This document shows positions 53,423-63,589 of a DNA stretch of 64,000 nt, piece by piece; position 1 is the first letter of the stretch; the number at the start of each line of letters is the position of its first letter. The translations under genes and the position numbers were made by a program. The notes beneath the pieces are model-generated. The model searched no databases and was not told the origin of the DNA. It saw only the letters and a list, made by a program, of their open reading frames with translations. The DNA comes from Plasmodiophora brassicae (lineage: Eukaryota; Endomyxa: Phytomyxea; Phytomyxea; Plasmodiophorida), in the NCBI GenBank assembly GCA_036867785.1, contig CP145414.1, positions 1,302,001 to 1,366,000 on the forward strand. The letters are read 5' to 3'.

Positions 53423-54029
53423 TCACAGCGGTGAGTCGTAGACCCATCGTTTCAGGCTGTGCACGAGCTTGCGGCACCCGCGCGACGTCCTCGTCTCGCT
53501 CGAGCAGCAGGACCACTGGCCGTCGGCGAACGCCCCGATGTGCTCGTACTTGACAACGCTGGATGGGTACTGCTTCTCCTGGACAGGCGTGTACTTGTGG
53601 AGGTCGTCGTGCCCGGCGCCAGGCTGCTCGTCCAGGTACGCCTTCAATGTGTCCAGCGTGTAATCCTGACGCAGGACAGGGCCGTGTGACGCAGCGGCGA
53701 AGCTGGGCCTGCTTGTTCGGGCGGCTTGAGCGACCACCGATCGGTACGATGCTGGTGGGGGCACACGACCCAACGTTGAAACCGGGTAGTCCTTGCATTC
53801 CTTCCGGTCCAACTTGCTGCTGATTTGCCATTCGCGAACCTCTGGCGATTTGCGTCCCGGCTTCAGAGGCGAGTTTATGATCGGTAGGCTTTGTAGAACT
53901 GTCAACCTCCTCTGGACGAAATACGATCAACGGGCTAGCGCACGGCAAGGTCGCACGACCGCGAATATGTACCTGGGCGGCCGCTGTCGGCGCAATGCCT
54001 GCGAACCGGGTGGGCTCTCCGTCGGTCAC
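53423..54029 (-). CDS. Unknown protein with Cys/His-rich C-terminus
   Basis: The well-supported part is the C-terminal exon (about 53423-53800): YTLDTLKAYLDEQPG, then KYTPVQEKQYPSSVVKYEHI, GAFADGQWSCCSSE and GCRKLVHSLKRWVYDSP. H, CC, C and H spaced as H-x(11)-CC-x(8)-C-x(4)-H suggest a small zinc site. An upstream exon starting with the ATG at 54029 (TDGEPTRFAGIAPTA) probably belongs to it, joined by an intron beginning near 53972. Family not recognised. Confidence 0.45.
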
Positions 54030-54239
54030 CTGAGGCTTGAGGTCTGGACGTTTGTCCCAGGGCGCCCGGCGCCGGCAGTTGTTAACGACGCCGCTTCGGC
54101 ATTCCGGGTTCCATGGCGGTCGCGCAGCGAGCCCCTACGGCTGCTTAGAACAGCTGCTTGCCGTTGAGCCGATAAGGCAACAGACCTTGGCTGCCCTCTG
54201 CATCTCCGTTAATGTGCTGGTCACTTGCCTGCGCGCTTC

Positions 54240-54398
54240 CTAATCGGCAAACATGAGGGTTCGGGCTGAACTGTTGCTGCCTTTGCGCACGGTGACCTGG
54301 GCCGCCGCTGGCATGTCGGACCGGTGGAACACCTTTTCGTCCCTGCCATACATAATGCGTCCATGGACGCTGCCGATCTTGAACTTGGCCTTGACCAT
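54240..54398 (-). CDS. Possible small basic protein
   Basis: From the ATG at 54398 the frame reads VKAKFKIGSVHGRIMYGRDE and ends SSARTLMFAD, 52 residues, basic and without a signal peptide. The position just upstream of RPS11, on the opposite strand, would allow a shared promoter. It could be one exon of a longer gene. Weak call. Confidence 0.25.
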   Translation of the reverse strand: MVKAKFKIGSVHGRIMYGRDEKVFHRSDMPAAAQVTVRKGSNSSARTLMFAD

Positions 54399-54560
54399 TG
54401 CGTGCGCCACCAACAGCCACGATCGACAGGAGCGTACCGTGGTGGGCAATGGATATCAGGGTCACGATGACCCTGATAATAGGGCCGGCGTCATATATGC
54501 CACGGAGTCCGTGGAGTCCGCCACGGATTCCTCCAACACATTGCCTGTCGTTCAGCGACC

Positions 54561-55116
54561 ATGTCGTCCGCCCACATCGAGCAGGTATGCGGGCGTCTGT
54601 CCCGATGGTGAATCAGCGTTCGGCGCTGACCGGATGCTGTTGGCATAGATTGAGAAGGCGTTCCAGAAGCAGCCGACCGTCTTCCAGGGCGTTCGCCGTG
54701 TTATCGGCAAGAAGGGCAAGGCCCCGCGGACGAACTACTTCAAGAATGTCGGCATGGGCTTCAAGACGCCCAAGGAGGCCATGGAGGGTACCTACGTCGA
54801 CAAGAAGTGCCCCTTCACCGGAAACGTCTCCATCCGCGGCCGCCTCTTGACGGGTGTCGTCAAGTCGGTCAAGATGAAGCGCACGATCATTATCCGTCGT
54901 GACTACCTTCACTACGTCAGCAAGTACAACCGTTTCGAGAAGCGACACAAGAACATGGCCGTGCACTGCTCGCCGTGCTTCCGTGTCAACGAAGGCGATG
55001 TCGTCACAGTTGGCCAGTGCCGCCCGCTGTCCAAGACTGTCAGCTTCAACGTTCTCCGCATCGAACGGGTTGCAACACAGTCCACGACGGGCAAGAAGCA
55101 ATTCCGCGGGTTCTAG
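54561..55116 (+). CDS. RPS11: 40S ribosomal protein S11 (uS17)
   Basis: Two exons, 54561-54584 (only 24 bases, MSSAHIEQ) and 54649-55116, give 163 residues. Key blocks: [88 protein letters not shown] and [20 protein letters not shown]. uS17 is a primary 16S/18S rRNA binder of the small subunit body. Splitting a few N-terminal codons from the rest by an intron near the start codon is common for ribosomal protein genes and often aids expression. Strong C/G third-base bias fits high expression. Confidence 0.97.
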
Positions 55117-55272
55117 ATGGGACATGCACTGTCGCTGGCATTTATCTCTGTGCTCATAAACAATTGTCTGTCAGCCCGTGCTGCCGCGCCTTCCACGGTC
55201 GCGTGAATTGGACGGGCGTCCGCCAGTCGAAGGAGATGTCGCTGTATGTATTGCAATGGAACATCCGGCGGC

Positions 55273-55550
55273 CTATGGCGTTGCGTTCTGGTTTTCGGCT
55301 TTGATCTGAACGCACTGGGTCAGAATGGGACAACGCTGGCGAATGCATTGAGCGGTACCTGGGCAATGATAACATCGACGGCGATACAGGTGCCAGAGGG
55401 CCCGTCGTACAGGTACCCGGGCTGGCAGATTTGGTTCGAGGGCGGGTTGTCGTTGTTCGAGGGGAACCCCGCGTCCGCCGCGCTGCCGACTGCGGCCAGG
55501 CCCACGACGACGACGAACAGCGCCTTCAGCATTGCGTTTGCCATGGCCAT
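55273..55550 (-). CDS. Small secreted protein with one Cys pair
   Basis: The frame from the ATG at 55550 begins with a strong signal peptide (LKALFVVVVGLAAVGSAADA) and continues NNDNPPSNQICQPGYLYDGP with SGTCIAVDVIIAQ. A likely intron (about 55306-55359) then joins IKAENQNATP and a stop, for about 74 residues. C-x(14)-C within QICQPGYLYDGPSGTC recalls a small disulfide loop of EGF/chitin-binding-like peptides, but two cysteines are too few for those folds. Unknown secreted peptide. Confidence 0.5.
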
Positions 55551-55771
55551 GAGCGGGTGTGGAGATGATCGCCCCTAGGAGTACACATGCAGGGAGATAT
55601 TGGCGTGTTGCACAGATCACCTGGCGGCGCCTGAGGTACACGCGGCAGCCAGTCGCAGGTTCAGAGATACAGGTCAGGTCAGTCAGGTGACCCAGGCTGC
55701 CGTTTGGGCCTCCCGTCAAGTCCCAGTAGGAGTGGCACTGCTCGAGTCAGCGTCGTCGTCGGGTGCCATCG

Positions 55772-57391
55772 ATGGCATGGATGTACGGTGTCGTCCTGGC
55801 CTGCTGCGGCAGTCTGTTCAGCTGCATCGGCATGAACCTGCAGCGTGTCTCCCAGGTCGCGCGGGCCTCTGTCATCCATACCGATCGGCCCGTGTCTGAT
55901 GATGAGCACACAGCTGCGAAACGCCCTGCTGCACACCAGACAGCAGCGGCCACCCCACAAACAACTACTGAACATCATTGGTCATCGAACCATTGATTGC
56001 TATCGAAACCGGCTGACGAACTCGCAAGCGCAGGCATATCGCTGGTGTTCGTGGAAGCCATCTTTGACATGTATCCGAATCGGCCCAGCCCAAACGGCAC
56101 ACTGCTGATGGACGCGTGATCAGGGCAGCGTACGAGTTCTCGTCGAGCACGACGCTGGCGCCCTTCAGCGCACTGACAATGACGTTGAACATGATCGTGG
56201 CACCGTTTATCGTTGGAGAGCGCGCCGACATCCGGGATATCGCAGTGACGGCTGTAGGTCGTCCTGATCGGGAGCCCGTCCAACAACTGACCGCTCCCAG
56301 CTCGTGTTTTGTGGGACAACGGTCGCCGTCCGATTCAGCGATCACGATTCGCCGAACATGAAGCTGGATGTGCTTCTTCATACGCTGCTGCGCCCCACGG
56401 CCATCTGCGTTGGCGTCTTGTTCATCCTCTGGATGGTGTGCACGACCACGCTATCCCATGAATGTCTCCCTGCTGAACGCCCGTCTGAACAGGTGGCGTT
56501 GGCGATGATAGCACATCGTTTCCTGCCCTCCCGAGCACTGGAAATCGTACGAAATGCTTTTAGGCACGCGTGTGCCGCTTCTGACGCCCTTGCCAGCAGT
56601 ACAGGCAACAGCTCATGCACGAATCGTACCCATATGTTGAATCGGTCGGTGGTGGGCGACTGTTCCCGCGCCCTTCCCCCTGGCTGGAGTGTCTGACGCT
56701 GCTGGTTCTGGCCAGTTTGACGGCGACGTTGCCATTGAGGAGGGCGCACCGGAACCGCCAATGCACCCGCTGATGGAGTTCATCTCGCTAATCCCTTCCG
56801 GCCGCTGCTGGCGACTGACGTCCATCCGGTCGAAGCTGTGGCTGCACCGTTGCGCCATGCCATTGCTGGCGGGGTCATGCGGTTCGTTTACAGCACTGCT
56901 GGCGAAAGCTGTCAACGAGCTCCTGTTCAACACGGTGGCTGGGGACAACCAGGTAGGGGAACATTGTACATTGTGTGGCCGGTTGCAGGACTGACAATAG
57001 CGTCAAGTTCCAATACGTTGGATCGTGGGTGATCGTGACGCTGCTTTGCATGGCTGCTGGGCTACAGATTACCTTGCTGAACATGTCGCTACGCTTCTAC
57101 GAATCACTCTGGGTACCCGATGACGATAAACGTCCTGGCAACGTTCGCATCTGATAAGTAGGGTAGGTTGTTCCGCTGTACACGTCGACAAACATCCTGA
57201 CGACATCCTGCTTCACGAGTTTCATTCTCGGGGATCTGAGCAAGTTCGCACCGCTGCAGGCCCTCGGGTTCTTTATCGGCATCAGCCTTACCCTGATCGG
57301 CGTCAGCATGCTGATGGCGCGGGCCGCCAAGTCGCCATCGTCGGCGCCCACCGACGACCCAGTTGTCCTACAATCAGCATCATTGCAATGA
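55772..57391 (+). CDS. NIPA-family magnesium transporter
   Basis: A multi-exon gene starting at 55772: AWMYGVVLACCGSLFSCIGM with NLQRVSQ fits helix 1 of NIPA proteins (G-x-x-L-A-x-x-S-S...S-x-N-x-Q-K/R). Downstream exons give LAPFSALTMTLNMIVAPFIV with GERADIRDI (family AP-x-x-L-V-x-P-L...A-x-F-x-L-x-E-R), LRPTAICVGVLFILWM, AGGVMRF/GSCGSFTALLAKAVNELL (family G-x-C-G-S-x-T-x-x-x-x-K), VIVTLLCMAAGLQITLLNMS, TSFILGDLSKFAPLQALGFF and IGISLTLIGVSMLMARA, ending at 57391. NIPA/DUF803 proteins move Mg2+ and related cations in plasma or endosomal membranes. About nine helices are expected. Most intron edges are approximate. Confidence 0.8.
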
Positions 57392-57730
57392 CATACTAGT
57401 AAATATACATCCGCCCTGGTTGGACCCGAACGCAAGCTGGCGGAACGTGTAGGTCGTCCAGGCGCTCCCGCTCGCGCACAACAGGGAATAATTGCGAGTG
57501 GATCCAGAAGGAGTGCGACAGTGGCGGCGACGCGTGCGAAGGGCAAAACTTCCGGCCCGATTGGGGCAGTCGTTCGCGTCCGGCAAGAGCCGCGAGACCA
57601 AAGCGGTAACAGAGGCCGCCAGTGCGCCACCGCGCGGATCGCCCGCCCCTCCTGAATGTATTTGCGGTCGGCAATCTCAGCTTGGCACCGCCGCGCATTG
57701 TCGACTGTAACAGTGCCATTCCCACGAAAC
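57392..57730. other. Intergenic spacer upstream of FKBP12
   Basis: About 340 bases between two plus-strand genes. No conserved frame, RNA gene or repeat was recognised; presumably the NIPA 3' end and the FKBP promoter. Confidence 0.4.
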
Positions 57731-58186
57731 ATGGGCGTCGTCATCGGTACGTCGACGACCGGTCCCTCTCGTCGCGATACGCCTGCTGATCTGCGCATCG
57801 TCAGATGTCATCAAACCAGGCAGCGGGCCGACGCCCAAGCCCGGTGACAATGTCGTGGTCCGTCGGCGTCCTGTTTGCGCCGCCGGCGAAGCGATATCGC
57901 TGACACTGACGTCCAGGTTCACTATGTCGGGACGCTGGTGAACGGGACCAAGTTTGACAGTTCTCGGGACAAGAACCGGCCGTTCCGATTCCGTCTTGGG
58001 TGCGGCATGGTCATCAAGGGATGGGACGAAGGCGTCGCCAAGATGAAGCTGGGCGAACGCGCCACGCTGAAGATCGCGCCCGACTATGCCTACGGCGAGC
58101 AGGGCGTTGCGGGCGTCATCCCGCCGAACTCCACCCTCGTCTTCGACGTTGAACTCCTCGAGATCAATGGCACCGCCGCAAGCTGA
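57731..58186 (+). CDS. FKBP1A: FKBP12-type peptidyl-prolyl isomerase
   Basis: Three exons, 57731-57746 (16 bases), 57805-57854 and 57917-58186, give 111 residues. The product reads [80 protein letters not shown] and [20 protein letters not shown]. Active-site residues of FKBP12 are conserved (Tyr in HYVG, Asp and Phe of FDSSRD/PFRF, the VIKGW Trp, the PDYAYG Tyr, IIPP-like VIPP and the LVFDVELL Phe). It catalyses prolyl cis-trans isomerisation and is the FK506/rapamycin receptor. The single-domain length and absence of any signal put it in the cytosol. Confidence 0.95.
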
Positions 58187-58406
58187 TTCCCGCCGTTTCC
58201 ACAGTAAACGACACGATACGCTGTGCGCCTGTACATCCAATCCTGTCGTCACATCGGTCGTGAGTATCTCGTTCCCGTCCGTAACGGCAATACTTGCTTT
58301 CGTGGTCGTAGGCACATTGCCCATGTCGGACTGACGGTTACCCGTCATGCTGCGCTGCGGCGCCTTCGCTGTCCAGTCCTGTATCGCTCGGTGGAACTTG
58401 GATCTG

Positions 58407-58446
58407 TCATGGCATCGACCCGGGATCCCCGACCAGCATGCTGACG

Positions 58447-58487
<41 letters not shown>

Positions 58488-58778
58488 GTCTCCAGCAGCC
58501 ATGGCGATATGTAGTGGCGACATTTGGCACCTGTCGCATGCGTTAACATCGATCCCGGGCGCATGCAGCAGCAAGCCGACGATAGCGGCTTTGCTGTGGG
58601 TCGTCGCCCTATGCAAAGGCGTCAACTTGTAAACGTCGTGTGCGTTGACATTGATGCCTGGGGCTTCGATCAGCAACGCGGCAATGTCGACCCTGCCGGC
58701 AATCGCGTCCCGGTGAAGCGGCGTCATCTTGCGGTTGTCGCGCTCATTCACGTCAATGCCAGGGGCATGAAGATCATC
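58407..58778 (-). CDS. Ankyrin-repeat protein fragment split by a dinucleotide tract
   Basis: The frame holds three ankyrin units: APGIDVNERDNRKMTPLHRD, APGINVNAHDVYKLTPLHRA and APGIDVNACDRCQMSPLHIA. The third reads SPLHIAMAAGDW, then about six Arg-Glu pairs coded by a (GA)n tract, then RDIVSMLVGDPGSMP and a stop. Normal repeats run AAG-x-x-DIV-x-LL, so the tract lies inside the repeat but keeps frame. The upstream side is closed by a stop near 58780 unless an AG at about 58776 is a splice acceptor. It may be a remnant or a partial gene; it belongs to the same APGIDVN ankyrin family as the other two genes here. Confidence 0.5.
58450..58485. repeat. (TC)18 microsatellite
   Basis: An uninterrupted 36-base TC dinucleotide run. 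On the minus strand it reads (GA)18 and codes for Arg-Glu repeats inside the third ankyrin unit of the fragment annotated here. Confidence 0.95.
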
Positions 58779-58788
58779 TGCTCAGTCA

Positions 58789-59142
58789 GTGTTGACAGCA
58801 TCGCCTGTCCCAGACAACGAACCTGCAGAGGAAACGCCATCAAAGGTTAAGAAAGCTGCACAAGCGGCAGCTTACGCCTTCGTAAACGACCTGACGTACC
58901 CGCTGCGAGGGGATCAGCCGTTCGTCGCCAGCATGTCCCGGATGCCCTGTTTGTGGCGGGACCTGCTGTTGACGCATCGGATTGCCCCGATCGGTATGCT
59001 GCCGGCGCCGCGCGGTCAACATCGTTCCTACGCCCGCGCCTGGCCGCTGACGAACGCCAACGAGCGTAGAACGGAGAGTGTCGACCGTGGGAGATCACCG
59101 GCAAGCCGGGCATGGTCGACGGGCTACCACCCAACGAACTGA
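58789..59142 (+). CDS. Possible coding segment, not resolved
   Basis: The plus strand stays open for 117 codons, including AAQAAAYAFVNDLTYPLRGD with QPFVASMSRMPCLWRDLLLT. The composition looks protein-like (mixed hydrophobic and charged residues) up to about residue 70, then turns into an Arg/Ser-rich shadow, so an intron probably begins near 58980. Family not recognised. Confidence 0.3.
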   Translation: MLTASPVPDNEPAEETPSKVKKAAQAAAYAFVNDLTYPLRGDQPFVASMSRMPCLWRDLLLTHRIAPIGMLPAPRGQHRSYARAWPLTNANERRTESVDRGRSPASRAWSTGYHPTN

Positions 59143-59418
59143 AGGGGCATTGGCGTAACCCCCGTCCACATATTCGGAACTGAACAGCACCCAGGATGAC
59201 AATCGGGACGTTGCAAGACGAGCGCCAGCGGGACGGCCGAGGTGGACGACAACCAGCAACAGTACGCGTCGACGTCTAGGTACGCAGCCACACCAAACCT
59301 CATATCGTGGAGACATTTTACTCAGCTGGTTTCACCTGGATCGCAGGTTGTGCCGGATCCGGGTTCGCTGCAGGCGCGACAGCAGCGCCGCCTGCCGGCA
59401 GGTCGTCCAGCGCGGAAC

Positions 59419-59784
59419 CTATGCCTGCTGCATGTCGGTCTCCTGATGCGCTGCACGTCGCAGGATTAACTCGCTATGCAGCAGGTCGAGGACCTCGTCG
59501 AGCGCCGACACGTCCGGTCTCGCCTGGCGCGCCACCGCCCTCGCTCTGACCTGCTGCAGGAGCGCCTCCACGCGGCTGACATCGCTGATGTCCATCGTTG
59601 CGTTGGTCAGCAAACCACCAAGCAGCTGGGCAGTCACAGGGCGAACCCATCGCTCGGCGGGAAAGGTATTACGACGCTTGCGACCGATACACATTGACGA
59701 TGTAAGCCACGGAAGTTCACCAGGCTCCGAACACGCCGAACACATGGTTGACCTGAGGCAGTGCAGGACGTTCGGGACATGCAT
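59419..59784 (-). CDS. Hypothetical helical protein
   Basis: The credible part spans about 59419-59640: RWVRPVTAQLLGGLLTNATM, DISDVSRVEALLQQVRARAV, PDVSALDEVLDLLHSELILR, ending HQETDMQQA. It is predicted helical with a heptad-like pattern. An intron (about 59652-59718) probably joins it to an upstream exon. No family recognised. Confidence 0.35.
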   Translation of the reverse strand: MHVPNVLHCLRSTMCSACSEPGELPWLTSSMCIGRKRRNTFPAERWVRPVTAQLLGGLLTNATMDISDVSRVEALLQQVRARAVARQARPDVSALDEVLDLLHSELILRRAAHQETDMQQA

Positions 59785-60050
59785 TCACCGGCTCCAGCAC
59801 ACCAATCGGCTATCGCCACATGACCACGCCTGCAGCGACCACTACGACCTACCCAGCTCACAATTCGGCACCCTGCATCCCAGGATCGCTCCAGCTAGCC
59901 AGCTAGAACCATCAGCAGAACGGTGCCTACAAGAAATTTGGGCGGACGCGCTTTGGACGATTGGACATCGTCATCAAGGTAGTCGGCGCTGGGATGAAGG
60001 AACACGTCCATCACAGAACCACGCTCCGCCAAGGCAATACAGTACCGCTG

Positions 60051-60088
60051 AACTAGGCCACAAGGGTAGCTGATCTCGTGGCCTAGTT
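60051..60088. repeat. 11-bp perfect inverted repeat
   Basis: AACTAGGCCAC (60051-60061) and GTGGCCTAGTT (60078-60088) are exact complements separated by 16 bases. It lies in a stretch (about 59790-60620) where I could not support any gene; frames at 60123-60533 (-) and 60205-60408 (+) overlap antisense and neither is convincing. Confidence 0.6.
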
Positions 60089-60625
60089 GGGCTGTCCGGT
60101 CCACACAAGCGGTTGCAAGCGCCTAAGGCATTCTGCGGCAGATGCAAGCAAGAATTCTGCAAGGGCATCTACAACAGGCACAGGAGCGCAGGTGCTGCTG
60201 AAAGTTGGCCACGTATGTGAGCGCGCGTGTGGCGACTTGCCCAATGACGATTGGTGCGCCTGACGCCAGGCGGCAGATTGACGAGCTTTCCTCCAAACGT
60301 TTATCCCTCGGAGACAGGATGAACCGTCTTCTGCGCCAGCTGATAACCGCCCTCCGTCTGGTCTTTCTTCTCATTATCGCGGAGGCAAGCAAATATTCGA
60401 CGTCCTGAGTTAGGGCTGGCTTCAGATGCAGCGGCAATGAGCGCCTCCTCTTGCAGAGCAACACAGTGTATTGGTGGTCAAATGAAGGGGGGCACGGCCG
60501 AAACGAAGTACGGAGCAGATCAGCTCTCACCATCGTACTAAGACTTTTACGCCGTTTGGCAATCCGCTGAATCAGCGAGGCGCAGGTCGGATGATTTGCA
60601 TTGGATGCGGCAGGCCTAAGTCACA

Positions 60626-62840
60626 CTACCTAGCGACGTACTGGTCGTCGCCCCATTCCTCACAGATCGGGTTCCCCGCCAGGAACCTGTGCCGCAGTTC
60701 AAGGTACGAAACGCGATCGCCAACGCAGGAGCACGCGGCCCGACGTACAGATAAAAGATCGGGCGGCACTCATCTTCGTCCGTTGAGTCTTCTTGGTCTC
60801 TGCGCGCCGGAGGTTAAAATACGACAGCGGTCCCAGAGCTCAGAGACACATGAGTACCGATCCGACAGCCAGAATACCCCCTCCAGGGCGCCCGGTTCGA
60901 TCGTCCAGATCTGGTTGTGGTCCAGATGCCTGCAGGTATGTCAAACGATCAACGTGTCTCAGGCGGGCCCAGCGCATCACAGTTGCTCGAGCGCGGACAC
61001 TCCCTGGAAGGTACCCTTTGCAATCGCCGAGATCCAGTTGCCCTGCAGGTGCCTGCATGCATCAAGCCGTTAACCAACCAGACCAAACGCAGATACGGGT
61101 ACACGCGTCACAGTTTGTACAACGACGACAGACCGTCGAAAGCGCCCACGTCGATCGCCGCGACCCGATTACGGTCAAGATACCTGTGCGGGGCCACGTC
61201 CATGTCAGGGCAGGCGTGTTTCCACCGCCGGACAGGGACATGATGCTACGTTACAGGTGGGTTAGCGACGACAGATTCTTGAAAGTACCGGTCGCCAATC
61301 GTGACGAGATCATGTTACTGGAGAGGTTCCTAATCGGGATAGGCCGTCAACCAACAGCCGAACGCAGGTACGGGTACGTGAGTCACAGTCTCTGCAACGA
61401 CGACAGATCGTCGAAAGCGCCCTTGTCGATCGCCGCGATCCTATTACCGCTTAGATCCCTGTGCACGGTCACGACGCAGTCAGGGCAGGTGCGTTCGCAC
61501 CAGCAGAAAGGGGCGCGATGCCGCGTTACAGAAGGGTTAGCGCCGACAGGCCCTTGAAGATTCCGGTCGATACTCGTGACGAGATACAGTTGCCGCTGAG
61601 ATTCCTGAGCGTACCCGATTGTCAACCAACAGCCGAACGCAGGCACGGGCACGCATTACAATTCGCGCAACGACGACAGATCGTCGAAAGCGCCCTCGTC
61701 GATCGCCGGGATCCGACTACGGCTTATATCCCTGTGCAGGGGGCATGATCCAGTCAAGGTACGCTCGATCGCACCAGCAGAAGCAGAGGCGATGCCACGT
61801 TACAGATGTGTTAGCGCCGACAGGCCCGGGAAGGTTCCGGTCGACAATCGTGACGAGACACAGTTGCTGCTCAGGGACCTGCAGGTACCGGGCTGTTAAC
61901 AACGCAGGCCACCAGGTTGGGGTAAGCGCGCATCACAGCTCCAGCAACGATGACAAACCGTCGAAAGCGCCCTCGTCAATCGCTGCGATCCGGTTACCGT
62001 ATAGACGCCTGTGAAAGGACACGACCTAGTCAGGGCAGGCGCGTTTGCACCGGCTGACAGGGACGCGATGCCGTGTTACAGATATCTTAGTGCTGGCAGG
62101 CCCTTGAAGGTTCCGGCCGCCAATCGTGAAACCTGGTTCCCCGAGAGCTCACTGTGCACGCCCACAGTCAGAGCACGTCTGGGACGACCGGCCGATGATG
62201 CATACAGATGAGACAGCAGCGACATGCCCTCGAAGACACCGTCCGGTACGACCGACAGCGAATTGTTCTGCAGGCATCTGTGGTCTAGTCAGACAGTCGC
62301 ATTGGACGATGCGGAGGTGGTGGTGATGGTGGTGACGGAATTACAGCTCCTCCAACGACGACAACAGCCCAGTGAACGTGCCCTTCTCGATCGTCGAGAT
62401 CCAGTTACACTTTAGATCGCTGCTAATCAATCAGACAACCGCAGGCGACCCACAGGCAGGGCACATTGGCAAGAATACAGTATCATCAGAGACGGCAATC
62501 CCTCGAACGCGCCGGGCGCTATCGTCGAGATGCGATTGTCGCAGAGGAGCCTGAACGGCCATCGTCAAACAGTGTCACGCTGGCTGTCCACGCGCAGGAG
62601 GACACGTACAGCACCTCAACCATCGAGAACCGTTCGAATACGCGCTTCCCCTGAATGGATTCGATGCGGTTTCTGTTGAGGTACCTGTGCGATCCCATCA
62701 TTCAGGAGCGGCGTCCCCATACGTGTACCACACATTGCGCATAGTGAGGATCACTACCGTACAGGTCGAGTACGGTCGTGTTTGGTGGCAGGGTCGAGAA
62801 CCACTCCTGGCGCAGCGTGCCCCAGATCGACAAAAAGGTT
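60626..62840 (-). CDS. Leucine-rich-repeat protein, one repeat per exon (5' end unresolved)
   Basis: About 14 LRRs of 24 residues are each carried by a separate exon of ~70 bases, ended by CT|GT and begun after AG in the same phase. Reading 5' to 3': an N-cap exon (FSTLPPNTTVLDL near 62757-62840), then YLNRNRIESI, LLCDNRISTIAPGAFEGLPS, LKCNWISTIEKGTFTGL, LQNNSLSVVPDGVFEGMS, NQVSRLAAGTFKGLPAL, YGNRIAAIDEGAFDGLSS, further alternating copies, LQGNWISAIAKGTFQGVS, LDHNQIWTIEPGALEGV, and a C-cap (FLAGNPICEEWGDDQYVAR) with its stop at 60626. The pattern L-x-x-N-x-I-x-x-I-x-x-G-x-F-x-G-L-x-x-L is that of extracellular LRR proteins. The signal peptide and start codon were not found. Confidence 0.75.
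61117..62155 (-). repeat. Four tandem ~275-bp units, each with two LRR exons
   Basis: Within the LRR gene, a two-exon unit recurs with a period of about 271-277 bases. The A exon (AIDxGAFDxLSSL) is at about 61117, 61396, 61668 and 61938; the B exon (SRxxTGTFxGLSALTxL) is at about 61262, 61536, 61810 and 62085. Introns between them are also similar, so whole segments were duplicated. Confidence 0.8.
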
Positions 62841-62939
62841 GGAGCACCCAATATTTGGTACGTCACACCTAGAGCCTGGGATGCAACACCCAGACTTTGT
62901 CACTTTTCACCCAAACAGGTCACAGGGTGTCGAATTGGG

Positions 62940-63118
62940 ATTCAGCACCCAGAAACTGGTGCACTCCACCCAAAACCTGGGATACTCCACCCAGAGACGG
63001 GAGCACTCCACCCAGGGACTGGTGTATTCCACCCAGAGACTGGGTCATTCCACCCGGAGACTGGTGCTGTCGACCCAGAGACTGGTACGCTCTACCAAGA
63101 GACTGGCGCACTCAACCT
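62940..63118. repeat. 21-bp minisatellite, about eight units
   Basis: Units such as GATACTCCACCCAGAGACGGG follow each other every 21 bases from 62960 to 63106, with partial copies on both sides. Because 21 is a multiple of three, open frames run through it on both strands (PPRDW-type heptads on plus), but nothing else supports coding. Confidence 0.9.
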
Positions 63119-63237
63119 TAGCCTATGTGGCAAAGTGCGTAGACTTCACATTCCGCACACGCGGAGCGTTGCGGCTCCAAACTCAACCGTCGGCGTCGTG
63201 TAGGTCACCAGCTGTTTGGCGATTGGCCCTAGTTGCA

Positions 63238-63589
63238 CAACCTTCCGATACCCGGCCAAGTAGCTCCTGTCGGGCAGTTCGTTAATCGAGCCCCTCCGGC
63301 CGGCACCCGTGGGCGTCGTGGCCAGCGGCGTGCAGCTCGCTGACAATATGGTTGCATTGTATTACTCGATATCTAGTGCACCGCCCAGCATCCTTGGGCG
63401 CCCAGGTCCGGGCAGATAACCTTGCGGTCTAGCCCGGACCTCTTCTTGTGCTGGTACACCTCGTCCACCGCCACGAGGTCCCTGCCCGGCACGACGCTGG
63501 CCACGACGCCCGCGGTTGGGCGCCGGCCGGGGGGCACGATTAACAAACCGTCCGACAGGAGCTACTTGGCCGGGTATCGGAAGGTTGGA
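63238..63589. repeat. Inverted duplication, ~52-bp near-identical arms
   Basis: The plus-strand segment at about 63238-63289 (starting CAACCTTCCGATACCCGGCC) recurs as its complement at about 63538-63589, with only a few mismatches in 52 bases. Weaker similarity continues inward (both arms code for NLPIPGQVAPVG followed by an Arg/Gly-rich stretch). Confidence 0.85.

Noticed and set aside
58187-58406. Continuation of the ankyrin fragment beyond its stop through a splice at about 58430-58400
   Set aside because: A GT...AG pair exists but the downstream frame shows no ankyrin pattern, so it was not added.
61117-62155. Regularly spaced repeats that could be taken for a CRISPR array
   Set aside because: The ~275-bp period and the LRR reading frames with splice sites explain them; the genome is eukaryotic.
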